59,758 nucleotides of DNA from Nitrosomonas sp. (GTDB lineage Bacteria > Pseudomonadota > Gammaproteobacteria > Burkholderiales > Nitrosomonadaceae): contig JAAEXZ010000005.1 in NCBI GenBank assembly GCA_017879645.1, forward strand, positions 1 through 59,758. The letters are read 5' to 3'. Shown here piece by piece: positions 20,231 through 29,015 of the stretch (its first letter is position 1; each line of letters begins with the position of its first letter). The position numbers were made by a program, and so were the translations under genes. The notes below the pieces were generated by a model. It made no database searches. It worked only from the letters and a program-made list of their open reading frames with translations, and had not been told where the DNA came from.

Positions 20231-21704
20231 TTATGACCAGAGCGATGAAATCAGTGGACCCAGAATCGATTCCTGAGTCGATGACAATACGACTTGTCCT
20301 ATTTGAGGTGGTTCAAACTCTGCCATCGCGGTGACGAGAACTTCAACATCGGCATCCATCAGCATCACATCATAAACTCTGAATTGATCGATGTGATGCT
20401 CAGAACCCAGGTACCAATCCTGGATGACCAGTTTATCTGTTGTACCTATGATACTGACTTCCAGATTATCACCTTTATGCTGGAATCAGACCTGATCCGA
20501 TCTGATATCGGTCAAAAATTTAATCCTATCGTTACTCCGGGTCACTGAGTTATTCTCGATAATCCAATCACACTGCCATATCCTCACCCAAACATATAGC
20601 TGTCGCTACCAGCACCGCCAACCATCCAATCCTTACCCAAGCCACCATCCAGCACATCATTGCCTGCATCACCAAACAGGGAGTCCGCACCTCCCATTCC
20701 GGACAATCGATCGTCACCTGCACCGCCCCAGATGACATTTACCGTATCGCTGCCAGTTATCACATTGGCAGCACAGTATTCCCGCCCCCCCCAAAAACGC
20801 ATAGAACCCAGATAACGTGAGATTCTCCAGATTCACGCCCAGTGTATAGGCGATTGATGCAATCACTGTGTCGCTACCATCGCCTGCTTTTTCCATCACT
20901 TTATCCCTGGCACTATTGACCTCGAAAGTATCATTTCCGCTGCCACCGCTCATCGTGTCGTTACCGACCCCGCCATCCAGATGATCATTTCCGGCATAAC
21001 CGTTCAAGACATCATTACCCGCCAAACCCGAAAGCGTATCGCTACCGTCCCCCCCATTCAGAATGTCATTACTCGATGTGCCGGTACGTGTTTCCCCCTC
21101 GCGTTCGACAATAATTTCAAAAACATCGGATACCGCAAGATTGCTTTTATCTCTGGCTGTCACATTCACACAGATGGTACCGACTGTATTCGGGACACCA
21201 CTCAACGTGCGTGTCGCAGCATCGAAATTAAGCCATGATGGCAAAGCACTTCCATCCATTTGTGTTGCGCTGTATACAAGCTCGTCACCCACATCCGGGT
21301 CAGCAAACGATCGGGAATCGATCACATAATGCAACATGGTTCTTTCGGTTACATTCACATCAGGCAAGGAGATCAATAATTCTGGTGCCCGGTTGCTTTC
21401 CAGTTTTGCTTTGATGGTTTGCAGATCCCAGATGGCGTTATCCTCCGCAAATGTAATCATACTCGACAGGATACGGAGTCAATCCGCCATTTTGCAGGTA
21501 ATTCCGGATTGTAAGTGTATCGGTGGTATCGATGATGGATAGTACCAAATCATTGCCTGTACGGCTGATCGGCTGTAATACCTCGACTAAACTCCACCCG
21601 GTCATTTTTTCCTGGTGTCGTGTCATAACTGTCAATCGAAGTCGTAATATTCATACCTTTAATTTCAGTGTATTGAGAGACCATGTGATTAGCTTCTGCA
21701 AAAT
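20231..21704 (-). pseudogene. RTX (haemolysin-type calcium-binding) protein remnant
   Basis: Read on the minus strand in several frames, this stretch gives a typical RTX protein. It has a block with TDTLTIRNYL, a cadherin-like segment ([17 protein letters not shown], Ig/He_PIG-like), nonapeptide repeats such as [19 protein letters not shown] and [19 protein letters not shown], and the C-terminal DNLEVSIIGTTDKLVIQDWY ending at TAA 20231-20233. The frame is broken many times: shifts near 21565, 21455, in a C8 run at 20785-20792 and near 20560; a TGA at 20584-20586; and a TGA where Trp is expected near 20484. Intact RTX proteins are secreted by type I systems; none lies in the window. Confidence 0.88.
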
Positions 21705-21727
21705 GCTGGGCTGGGCTGGGCTGGGCT
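21705..21727. repeat. Pentanucleotide tandem repeat (CTGGG)x4
   Basis: Four direct copies of CTGGG occupy 21706-21725 and are followed by a partial copy. They lie at the point where the two gene remnants join, in a region of repeated frameshifts. Confidence 0.9.
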
Positions 21728-22167
21728 TGACTCGTAGAAAAATCTGCATCTGTCTCACTTGGACATCGAAATGCAGCGACATGCCAAGGTCCCGGCATCC
21801 CGCTACCGCGTCTAGAGTAATTAATTATTTCACCTAATGATTTATCATCAAATCGCCGATAAATTTCATAGTGATACTCCACTAATTCTGGGTTCCCTTT
21901 AATTAAATAGATGTAGATGATTGATAGAAATACTCATCTCCAAGTTTAATATTATCTTTGTGCGGAATTGATATCTGCCCATACCGATCAAACTTCTCAG
22001 CTGATAGCATCACTGTTTCATAAACTCTTATCGTAAGCTCCCCCATCAATCGCACAGAGTCAATTCACTTCTCTATCCAGTCTGGCTTTTTCAGTAAAGA
22101 AAGTTCCATAGACGATCAAAGCGACAAACAAAAGCAAAACGACTTTTTTCAAACGACTAATTTCCAT
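21728..22167 (-). pseudogene. Remnant of a small exported or membrane-anchored protein family
   Basis: From ATG 22165-22167 the minus strand reads MEISRLKKVVLLLFVALIVY (an N-terminal membrane segment), then a TGA stop after REVN. In the same or other frames it continues with LCAIDGG, VYETVMLSAEKFDRYGQISIP, GDEYFY, YLIKGNPELV, then EIYRRFDDKSLGEIINYSRRG and PGPWHVAAFRCP. I recall this order (CxxDGG..VYETV..F..G..YRR.D..LGE..Y.RRGG..PGP) from a hypothetical proteobacterial family. At least one stop and two frameshifts show the gene is dead. Its 3' end runs in frame into the RTX remnant through the CTGGG repeat. Confidence 0.72.
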
Positions 22168-22505
22168 ACTGTTATTTCTCTATCATCACCCTCATTGATG
22201 TGAAATTTTTTTGCGGCACCAAAGGTTATTGCCATTTGTTAGCATTTAGTGCTGCAACGACAGCACATTAATGACTCCCCTGATCAAAAAAACTCATGAA
22301 TAGTGAATCAGGATTGAATGATCCCGAATTGCTATTCGCCCATGGTTACACTCGAATAACATCGAACAAATAATTTCAATCTTCAATAACAGCAAGGTGC
22401 GTGACATTTTGTCGCATTGATCTCAGAGGCTGACAAAAATATGATTGAAGCTTGATCCTTTCTTAACTCTTAACTATGACCTCAGCCAAAATGAGTAAGA
22501 CTAAA
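22168..22505. other. Intergenic region without recognised gene
   Basis: This 338-base AT-rich stretch lies upstream of both the degraded minus-strand genes and the PEP-CTERM remnant. No open frame with a ribosome site or conserved motif was seen. It probably contains old divergent promoters. Confidence 0.5.
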
Positions 22506-22690
22506 ATGAAAAACAAAACATATCTTTTTGCAGTCACAACGATTTTTCTTTTATTCACCTGCATGGCACAGGTACCACACTCATAATCGCAGCCATTCCT
22601 GAGCCACAAACCTATTTGATGCTAACAATGGGTCTCGCCCTGATCTATTTTTCCTCGATACGCAAAAAGCCGGTCAGCAGCAGAATCTAA
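22506..22690 (+). pseudogene. PEP-CTERM protein remnant
   Basis: ATG 22506 starts a signal peptide (MKNKTYLFAVTTIFLLFTCMAQ), but that frame stops soon afterwards at TAA after VPHS. In the +1 frame the sequence continues as AAIPEPQTYLMLTMGLALIYFSSIRKKP, which has the PEP motif, hydrophobic helix and basic tail of a PEP-CTERM sorting signal, ending at TAA 22688-22690. The central exported domain is missing and the frames disagree by one base. This suggests a deletion product of an exosortase substrate. No exosortase gene is in the window. Confidence 0.7.
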
Positions 22691-22819
22691 GCATGAATAC
22701 TTTCAATTTGAAGAAATAGATATTTTTAACCCTTCATTTCGTTCGCTGCTTCCCGGGTCTGCCGTGATACCGTAAAGATCAAAAATTGCATTTTGATTCT
22801 AATTATGGAGATCCCTTGT

Positions 22820-23683
22820 ATGAAGCAGCGCATCAGCCAATTTGCCACCGCCCTTTTTTCTTTGATATTGTTTAGCCACGTTCAGTGGGTCGCAGCGGAT
22901 ACTGCTACCGATACCGAGAAATTGCTGAACTGGGCAGAAAACACCTACCCCCAGTTTTTTCCAAGCCGACAGGCAACACAAAGTATAGAGCCCTGGTTAT
23001 TTCGACACTATCCCGAATCGGGTGTATATGCCGGGGTCAATAAGGGCGACAACAATGTCTATGTCATGGGCGGCCCTTGGGGCAATTCACCAACCATCAT
23101 TGACACACTTCCTCGCCTGATCGGAGTCATTGACGGCACCGGCGGCAACAGTAGCATTGCGGCATGCGACTCAACCAAGGTTCCTCCCGGAGTCAATTAC
23201 AGTCAGAGTGGCAATGTCGTCACGGTTACAACCAACGGATGTGTCGTCATGTCCGACATGAGCAATACCAATTTGTGTACCCCGACCAGACAGAGTGCTC
23301 CTTCCGGTATTTCATTACTCAGCACCAATACCGTAACGTCTTCCAACCTGACCGGAATCACCGTGACCGGATTTCCGGACATGGTCAAGTCTCTTGTCGA
23401 TGCGGCGGCCAATGTAAAAAATTGCACCCGGAATGCACCCCAGGAAATTACCAATCTGACAGTCAACTCGTCGATCTGCATTGATATCACCAATGTCGTC
23501 GCTGGTCTGGTTGGTAGCTTGCCGGGCGTTGTGACCAACCCTCCGGTTCAATATTCGACAGCCAGCACCTACAACAACCAGATCGTAACGGATTGTTTCG
23601 CTACAGATGCATCGTCGGTTTTTGATGCCTATACTGGCGAAGCATGGATCAGACAAGCTGATGGCTCTTTCAAACAAATCTAG
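22820..23683 (+). CDS. Secreted protein of unknown function
   Basis: From ATG 22820 (GGAG 12 bases upstream) this encodes 287 residues with a signal peptide cleaved near WVAADT. The N-terminal half has the motif TEKLLNWAENTYPQFFPS followed by WLFRHYPESGVYAGVNKGDNNVYVMGGPWG, a block I recall from exported proteobacterial proteins of unknown role. The remainder is rich in Ser, Thr, Asn and Val with eight or so cysteines, suggesting disulfides outside the cytoplasm. It ends just before a strong terminator. No enzyme motif was found. Confidence 0.78.
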   Translation: MKQRISQFATALFSLILFSHVQWVAADTATDTEKLLNWAENTYPQFFPSRQATQSIEPWLFRHYPESGVYAGVNKGDNNVYVMGGPWGNSPTIIDTLPRLIGVIDGTGGNSSIAACDSTKVPPGVNYSQSGNVVTVTTNGCVVMSDMSNTNLCTPTRQSAPSGISLLSTNTVTSSNLTGITVTGFPDMVKSLVDAAANVKNCTRNAPQEITNLTVNSSICIDITNVVAGLVGSLPGVVTNPPVQYSTASTYNNQIVTDCFATDASSVFDAYTGEAWIRQADGSFKQI

Positions 23684-23731
23684 CCAACGTTTTATCCGTC
23701 TCTTTGCAGTCTAGCTGGGTAATAACCCATA

Positions 23732-23772
23732 TTTCGGATCAGTGATGTATCATCATTGATCCGAAAATTTTT
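23732..23772 (+). terminator. Rho-independent terminator after the secreted protein gene
   Basis: Arms 23732-23747 and 23751-23766 form a 16-base-pair stem (one G-U pair) with a three-base TAT loop, followed by AATTTTT-type sequence. It closes the plus-strand gene and may also serve the convergent minus-strand operon. Confidence 0.9.
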
Positions 23773-23843
23773 GGGAAACCGAGTAATTTCCGGATGAACT
23801 CGCCGAAATTGTCACTCCTCGGTAATCATCTACGATGCCTGCT

Positions 23844-24179
23844 CTATTCGATCAGCTCAGCCAGATCGTTTTTTTTGAGCTTGATCCTGTACAACAGATT
23901 GTCATAGAAGTGTATGCGCATAATCGAGCGCACAATCAAGTAGACACTCAACACCACTAACCCCAGACTGAGTATCACCAACGGGATCAGGAAATGCAAC
24001 ACACTCAGCGCGTCATACAATCTTGAAGTAGCCACCAATACACTCATGACAGACAATGGCAACGCCAGAATGGCAATACCTGTACGCATCACTGACAACG
24101 AAGTACGTTTCTCAGCCAGTATCAACTGAATTTCATCCATCACGACGGTGTTGTCTACCTTATCGATATCTTCGATCAA
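23844..24179 (-). CDS. Small two-helix membrane protein (DUF202-like), unknown function
   Basis: This 111-residue protein has a charged N-terminus, MDEIQLILAEKRTSLSVMRTG, two hydrophobic helices (about residues 37-52 and 61-83) and a basic C-terminus. The LAEKRTxLSxxRTGxA pattern resembles DUF202-type membrane proteins. It starts with TTG at 24177-24179, supported by GGAGGTGA six bases upstream; no ATG in frame is better placed. It follows the ParB-like gene by 18 bases and likely shares its transcript. Confidence 0.7.
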   Translation of the reverse strand: MIEDIDKVDNTVVMDEIQLILAEKRTSLSVMRTGIAILALPLSVMSVLVATSRLYDALSVLHFLIPLVILSLGLVVLSVYLIVRSIMRIHFYDNLLYRIKLKKNDLAELIE

Positions 24180-24197
24180 GCATCACCTCCCATTACT

Positions 24198-24587
24198 TTA
24201 TGAGACAATCTTGCACGAGATGATTGCATCTTCATCATAGGTATACACTGCACAAAGCCGATGATAGCCATCCGCCACAATGACCCTGCCATTAGCGGAA
24301 TCTCGCACCAGCAAAATGGGTGACAATTTTTCTCCAGATTCGATTTTTTCCTGATTCGTTTTGACATGAGTATTACTGACACCCAGTAATGACAAACTGG
24401 ATGCCCGAAAAATATCCTTCGATTTAAACTCGGAAATAACCGCTTTCTTTAAACGGCTCACATAATCAGCCGCCTGCTTCTCTTCATAAATCAGTGACAA
24501 ATAAGACAGAGCCGCTGGATAATTATGATCATCCGGCTCCTCGAACCATTTTATCTCAACTTTCTTTGCCATTATCGTTGGATCCAT
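24198..24587 (-). CDS. Small ParB/Srx-fold-like protein
   Basis: This 129-residue protein ends with a ParB/sulfiredoxin-like block: SPILLVRDSANGRVIVADGYHRLCAVY. The DGYHR motif corresponds to the nucleotide-binding GxxR of the superfamily. It lacks a helix-turn-helix and partner-binding regions, so it is not a chromosome-partition ParB. Starts at 24587 or 24572 (MAKKVEIKWF) are possible. It is paired with the TTG-started membrane gene downstream. The function is unknown. Confidence 0.7.
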   Translation of the reverse strand: MDPTIMAKKVEIKWFEEPDDHNYPAALSYLSLIYEEKQAADYVSRLKKAVISEFKSKDIFRASSLSLLGVSNTHVKTNQEKIESGEKLSPILLVRDSANGRVIVADGYHRLCAVYTYDEDAIISCKIVS

Positions 24588-24657
24588 TTGAATTGACTGC
24601 CTACTTCAAGATACTAGAGCAAAAGACCGAACCCTCCCTGGCAAGGATACAAGTCAC

Positions 24658-26235
24658 TCAGCCGACATGAAAATGACGCATCATCCCCATATCTTCATGT
24701 TCCAGATTATGGCAATGATATAAAAATAGCCCGGCATAATCCCTGAATGGCTTGGCAATTTCAATTTCCTCATCCGGCATGACCAGAACCGTATCTTTCC
24801 ATCCGCTGTCGACAAATCCGTCTTTCACCGTGTCGTAGGCTGCAGTGGGATGATTTTGCCTGCGCGACAGAATCTGAAACTGCTGGCCATGCAGATGAAT
24901 AGGATGCGGCATCGACATCATCATACCCATGCCACTCCGCCCTCCCCGCCCCCTGCCACCACGCATCATGCCGCTGGTATGGGAAATCCTGATCCGCTGC
25001 ACACTGTTGAGCGGTATCTTTTCGATTTCCATGTAATCCTGCATGTCGAATGTCCGGCCATTCAACTGGAATGTCATATGTCGCATGCCAATTGCGATTG
25101 GAACCGTCCGCTCCGGCTGAGTAAAGTCCTTGTCTGCGAATCGTTGCATGGGAATCAAGCTGCTTGGCAGTGCCGGAGAATCACTCACCTGTTCCGCAAT
25201 CTGGAATTTCACCAGCGATATCACTTCTTGCTGCCCCATTCCACCCATTCTGCCCATTCCACCCCCCATATGAGTCGTGGCCTGATGACCAAGACTCTGC
25301 AGCACGAGTTCGGAACCTGGCTTGCGGCCACTAAAATCAGCCCAGATTTCAATGCGCTCAGCGGGCGCCAGCATGATATAAGGCAGCGACTGCGGCTTCT
25401 CCAGAAGTCCACCATCGCTAGCCAGCGCAATCATCGGCGAACCATCCTGCCAGGCCAATTTGTAAATCCTGGAGTTTGACCCATTCAGGATACGTAACCG
25501 ATACGCCCTGGTCTTGACTGGAATGGTACTCTGCCGTTGTCCATTGATCATGAAGGTGTCGCCCAGAAAACCAGTCATCTGCTGATGCCGGTTCAGCACA
25601 TAGCGCAACTGATTACCCGAAGTCAGATGCCGGTCCTGAATCACCAGCGGTATATCGAATTCCCCCTCCGGCAATCCAAGTTTGCGTTCTGCCGAGTCCG
25701 TAACCGTGATCAGTCCTGCCAGACCCTGATAAACCTGTGTTGCAGTCAGTTCATGAGTATGGGCATGATACCAGTAGGTTCCTGCCGGATTCTTGACCTC
25801 GAATTCATAGACGTACTGCTCACCATTACCGATGGCGTACATCGGATGTCCATCCATCACCTGCGGCACATGCAATCCATGCCAGTGCGTTATACAAGGT
25901 TCGGGCAATCGGTTATCAAAAATGATCCGCACCTTTTGTCCCTGTTCGAAATTCAATATCGGCCCCAGGTAACCCGGTAACTCACGCAGCGCTGACGTGG
26001 GACCACTCAGCAATTTACCGTGATACTTAAACACATGCGTTGCCGGACCGGGCAAGATGGAAACATCCGAAACTTTGGCCGTCAAAGCAATTTCCACATC
26101 GGGTTTGAATCCCGGATCGGCAACCTTGCTGCCTTTGGATCCTTCTGCCCGGACCAGTCCGGGTAAACCGGCAGTCAACGCACCCAGCGCAGCATATTGT
26201 AAAAACTGCCGCCTTTCGGGATTGATATGTGTCAT
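24658..26235 (-). CDS. Tat-exported multicopper oxidase (CueO/FtsP-like)
   Basis: This 525-residue periplasmic oxidase carries a twin-arginine signal (RRQFLQYAALGAL). All copper ligand motifs are present: HWHG (H117/H119), YWYHAHTH (H157/H159), HPIHLHG and HCHNLEHEDMGM near the C-terminus. Two Met/Gly-rich loops (MGGGMGRMGGMG and GMMRGGRGRGGRSGMGMMMSMPHP) resemble the copper-binding methionine inserts of CueO, suggesting cuprous oxidase or copper-tolerance activity. It has a GGAGAG ribosome site. A laccase-like role is an alternative. Confidence 0.92.
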   Translation of the reverse strand: MTHINPERRQFLQYAALGALTAGLPGLVRAEGSKGSKVADPGFKPDVEIALTAKVSDVSILPGPATHVFKYHGKLLSGPTSALRELPGYLGPILNFEQGQKVRIIFDNRLPEPCITHWHGLHVPQVMDGHPMYAIGNGEQYVYEFEVKNPAGTYWYHAHTHELTATQVYQGLAGLITVTDSAERKLGLPEGEFDIPLVIQDRHLTSGNQLRYVLNRHQQMTGFLGDTFMINGQRQSTIPVKTRAYRLRILNGSNSRIYKLAWQDGSPMIALASDGGLLEKPQSLPYIMLAPAERIEIWADFSGRKPGSELVLQSLGHQATTHMGGGMGRMGGMGQQEVISLVKFQIAEQVSDSPALPSSLIPMQRFADKDFTQPERTVPIAIGMRHMTFQLNGRTFDMQDYMEIEKIPLNSVQRIRISHTSGMMRGGRGRGGRSGMGMMMSMPHPIHLHGQQFQILSRRQNHPTAAYDTVKDGFVDSGWKDTVLVMPDEEIEIAKPFRDYAGLFLYHCHNLEHEDMGMMRHFHVG

Positions 26236-26284
26236 GTTTACTCTCCGATAATCTGATTAAATCGCCACGCCGTCATGATTGAAA

Positions 26285-27580
26285 TTAGATCTCGGCTTGA
26301 CCCTGATCGTTTTCCTTGTTCGCCTGCACATCGATCATCAGCGGATTCAATCCTTCGATTTCCGGCAGGGCACGTCCCGCAATGCCCTGCAAATCACCGT
26401 ACATGCCCACCGTGGACTCGATCACTCCATGAATCTGCATTTCCCGTTTGGCCCACAGTCGGGTCATGGTTTTGCGTTCCTTGTCCAGATCGGCCTGCAT
26501 ATCCGAAAATTTTTCCACTATGGCTTCGATGCGATGCCGGAATCGGGAACCCGTCAAATAGTGATACACCAGTTCCATCTTGTTTTCCTGTCCAGACTGC
26601 ACTTGCCTGGCATTGGCAATATCCAGCAGGGACTGGCGTAGAGCCAGTGCCAATGGCAGCATCAAACGTGTCTCGGTGACCCAGACACCTTCCATCTGAC
26701 CGAATGTCTCTATTTCCTTGGGAAGCGCCGTGGACACCAGAATGGCTAACTCGGCTTTCGCTGACCGCTGGTCATTGCGCAATTTGGCCAGCCAGCCGTC
26801 ACTCCAGTTCTTGGTACGTTTGAATTCCCACAAAATACTGCCACACCATTGTCCGGAAGGACCCATGATACGTTGCAGCACATCTCCGCCGCTTTCACCC
26901 TTGGCGACAGGCTCGATACTATCCAATGGAAACTTGTGGCGCAGCAGTACTTCCAGTTGCAATTCCATCGCTTCCCCCTGCAATTGCTGCGAGCCCTGCT
27001 CCGCCTTGCGTTTCAGTTCCTCTATCTGGCGCTGCATCGAAGCAATCTGCTGCTCCTTTTCACTGACCTTGAGTTTCAGGCCATCTTCGGCTTCCTGTCT
27101 GGCCATCTGTTTAATCATGACTAGTGATTCCTGAACACGCTTTTCAACCGTCAGTTCCAGTTCACGTCTGGCATCGTCCAGTTCACGTTGCTTGCGTAGC
27201 AACTCGGCCTGGGCTTGCTGCGCTTCGGCAAGCTTGACATTGCGTTGTTGCAGAATCTGTTGCAATTCGGAAAGTTCTTTCGATTTTGTTTCCAGATCGG
27301 TAGCTACGGCCTGCCTGGCTTTGTTTGCTTCATCCATGGCGATTTTGGCACGAGCAGCAGCCAACCTTTCTTCCACCTGCTGATCCAGAGTCTGCTTGGC
27401 CTGCTCCATGGCGTGCTGCTGCACCTTAATGGCCGCCTCGCGACGCAACACTTCCTGCTCTTTTTGCGTTAACTTGGATTCATACTCCTGGCGCATGGCC
27501 TGAATTAGCGGTGCAGCCAACGATTCAGTCAACTTGATCTTGGTGGCGCAATTCGGACATACGATCAAGGGTTCATCCAT
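26285..27580 (-). CDS. DUF2130 coiled-coil protein
   Basis: From ATG 27578-27580 (GGGAGGG site upstream) the protein has 431 residues. An N-terminal zinc-knuckle-like CPNC, a long coiled coil (about 35-210, rich in Glu, Gln, Ala and Arg), and the DUF2130 C-terminal domain are visible (GGDVLQRIMGPSGQWCGSILWEFKRTKNWSDGWLAKLRNDQ). That domain resembles nuclease-like folds and includes an E-x-K motif in WEFKRTK. The in-frame ATG at 27604 is less well supported. The role is unknown; it lies between the oxidase and a predicted aminopeptidase. Confidence 0.88.
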   Translation of the reverse strand: MDEPLIVCPNCATKIKLTESLAAPLIQAMRQEYESKLTQKEQEVLRREAAIKVQQHAMEQAKQTLDQQVEERLAAARAKIAMDEANKARQAVATDLETKSKELSELQQILQQRNVKLAEAQQAQAELLRKQRELDDARRELELTVEKRVQESLVMIKQMARQEAEDGLKLKVSEKEQQIASMQRQIEELKRKAEQGSQQLQGEAMELQLEVLLRHKFPLDSIEPVAKGESGGDVLQRIMGPSGQWCGSILWEFKRTKNWSDGWLAKLRNDQRSAKAELAILVSTALPKEIETFGQMEGVWVTETRLMLPLALALRQSLLDIANARQVQSGQENKMELVYHYLTGSRFRHRIEAIVEKFSDMQADLDKERKTMTRLWAKREMQIHGVIESTVGMYGDLQGIAGRALPEIEGLNPLMIDVQANKENDQGQAEI

Positions 27581-27610
27581 ACTTTGCCCTCCCCAGGCAT
27601 TCATTGTGCA

Positions 27611-28717
27611 TCAGCGTTCCGCCGACATCCATTGCTTCTGTGCTTCGGCCGCTTGCTGCAAGCGCAGGCCACGTTCCGCCTTGTCCAGTTGGCTCAATTC
27701 ATTCACGGCAATAAAAAACTTTTCCATATCATGATCATGCTGACGCAAAATAGCCTGAAATGCTGGCAGCAACTGGGTATAGATGGATACAGTTGCCAGC
27801 ACGGCATTATTTAGCGGTTGCGCAAACCATGCATCGTATACAGCAAAATCCGGCTTGTCTTTTTTGAGATGCTGATATTCTTCGCGCAGTGCTTCGAAAA
27901 TCCGCTGCTTACCTGCCCGCTTCTCAAGCTCGCCCATTTCTGATTGAAACAACATCTGCAATTCTTTGCGATATTTGAATACGAGAGTAGTAAAAGCCGA
28001 TTCCCGCTCCTGTCTGTTTCGCAGTGTAGCCTGCTCCAATGTCGTTCCCCTGCGCTCGAACCAGCGCTGCACTCCCTCATGTTCAACTGCTGCGGCAAAG
28101 GATTCGTTGAATGTCGTATCGTCCTGCACATACACCACCTGATGTGCCAATTCGTGAAAAATCAGGCGCGCCAGATTCATTTCCGAGTAATCAATGAACG
28201 TGTTCAACACCGGATCACTGAACCATCCCAGTGTCGAGTAGGCACGAATCCCACCAACATGAACATCGAATCCCTGTTGTCTCAGTTCTTCCGCATATCG
28301 CTCTGCATCAGTCTGGGAAAAGAAACCTCGATACTTGACGCAGCCCACTTGCAGAAAACACCATTCCTTGAGCTTGAGTGATAGCTCAGGTGTAGCGAAG
28401 ACATTCCATACCACATAAGGTCGCTGTAAATCGGCATACTGCGTATAGCTGGAATTATCGGGTAATTTCAATTCCTGACTAGCGAAATTCCGAATCTCGG
28501 TCACCTTGCCGAGCGCCTGTCTGAGCTTGGGATCCGTTGCCGGATCGGCCAGTACTGTGTCGATCGACTGTGACCGGCGCATCAACTCCCAGTGTCCGTT
28601 AACAGCCTGAGCATAGTATGGAAGATTGCTACATGCACTCATCCAGGCAAGCTGACTCAGCAACAAACCTGATTTCAGATAACACCCAAAAGATTTCAAC
28701 ATTAGATTCTTTCTCAT
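27611..28717 (-). CDS. Predicted zinc aminopeptidase lipoprotein (COG4324-like)
   Basis: From ATG 28717 this encodes 368 residues with a lipoprotein-type signal ending WMSAC. The zinc-peptidase motif HELAH lies in LARLIFHELAHQVVYVQDDTTFNESFAAAVEHEG, where the second Glu-rich helix supplies the third ligand. Conserved IRAYSTLGWFSDPVLNTF precedes it. This matches the predicted aminopeptidase family COG4324. A longer start at 28744 and a shorter one at 28702 exist. Its stop is 31 bases upstream of the DUF2130 start, suggesting one transcript. Confidence 0.85.
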   Translation of the reverse strand: MRKNLMLKSFGCYLKSGLLLSQLAWMSACSNLPYYAQAVNGHWELMRRSQSIDTVLADPATDPKLRQALGKVTEIRNFASQELKLPDNSSYTQYADLQRPYVVWNVFATPELSLKLKEWCFLQVGCVKYRGFFSQTDAERYAEELRQQGFDVHVGGIRAYSTLGWFSDPVLNTFIDYSEMNLARLIFHELAHQVVYVQDDTTFNESFAAAVEHEGVQRWFERRGTTLEQATLRNRQERESAFTTLVFKYRKELQMLFQSEMGELEKRAGKQRIFEALREEYQHLKKDKPDFAVYDAWFAQPLNNAVLATVSIYTQLLPAFQAILRQHDHDMEKFFIAVNELSQLDKAERGLRLQQAAEAQKQWMSAER

Positions 28718-28904
28718 TGCGAAAAAATAATCCTCCAGCAGCATATCAACTCCCTCTACATATAAGCATCATACTCAGCTTTGCAGGTTCTTCCCAATCA
28801 GATTTCGCCATTAACAATTAATTCCATTGGGATGGTATGGTTGCCCTCTAGTTATTCCTCAGCACGCCGATATAAAAAATTCTGATTAAAAGAGGAAAAA
28901 ATCC

Positions 28905-29015
28905 ATGATGAATTTCTGGAACAGCAAATTCAATACTGACTGGGTTCGTTTGTGCAGCTCAGAGCATACCCATACCAAACTGACAGCAGATGTCGATCAC
29001 GAACATGCAATCTGA
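28905..29015 (+). CDS. Possible 36-residue small protein or leader
   Basis: ATG 28905 follows a good AGAGGAAAAAATCC ribosome site and encodes MMNFWNSKFNTDWVRLCSSE..HTHTKLTADVDHEHAI. The His-rich tail has HTH and DHEH. Its end overlaps the start of the DUF3579 gene, which itself lacks a clear ribosome site, so translation coupling is possible. No homologue is recognised, so it may be spurious. Confidence 0.4.
   Translation: MMNFWNSKFNTDWVRLCSSEHTHTKLTADVDHEHAI

Noticed and set aside
20294-20548. 84-codon plus-strand frame
   Set aside because: It is the complement of the RTX C-terminal remnant, which gives clear family motifs on the minus strand.
24850-25479. 209-codon plus-strand frame opposite the multicopper oxidase
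   Set aside because: Antisense shadow, His-rich only because of the complement of oxidase codons.
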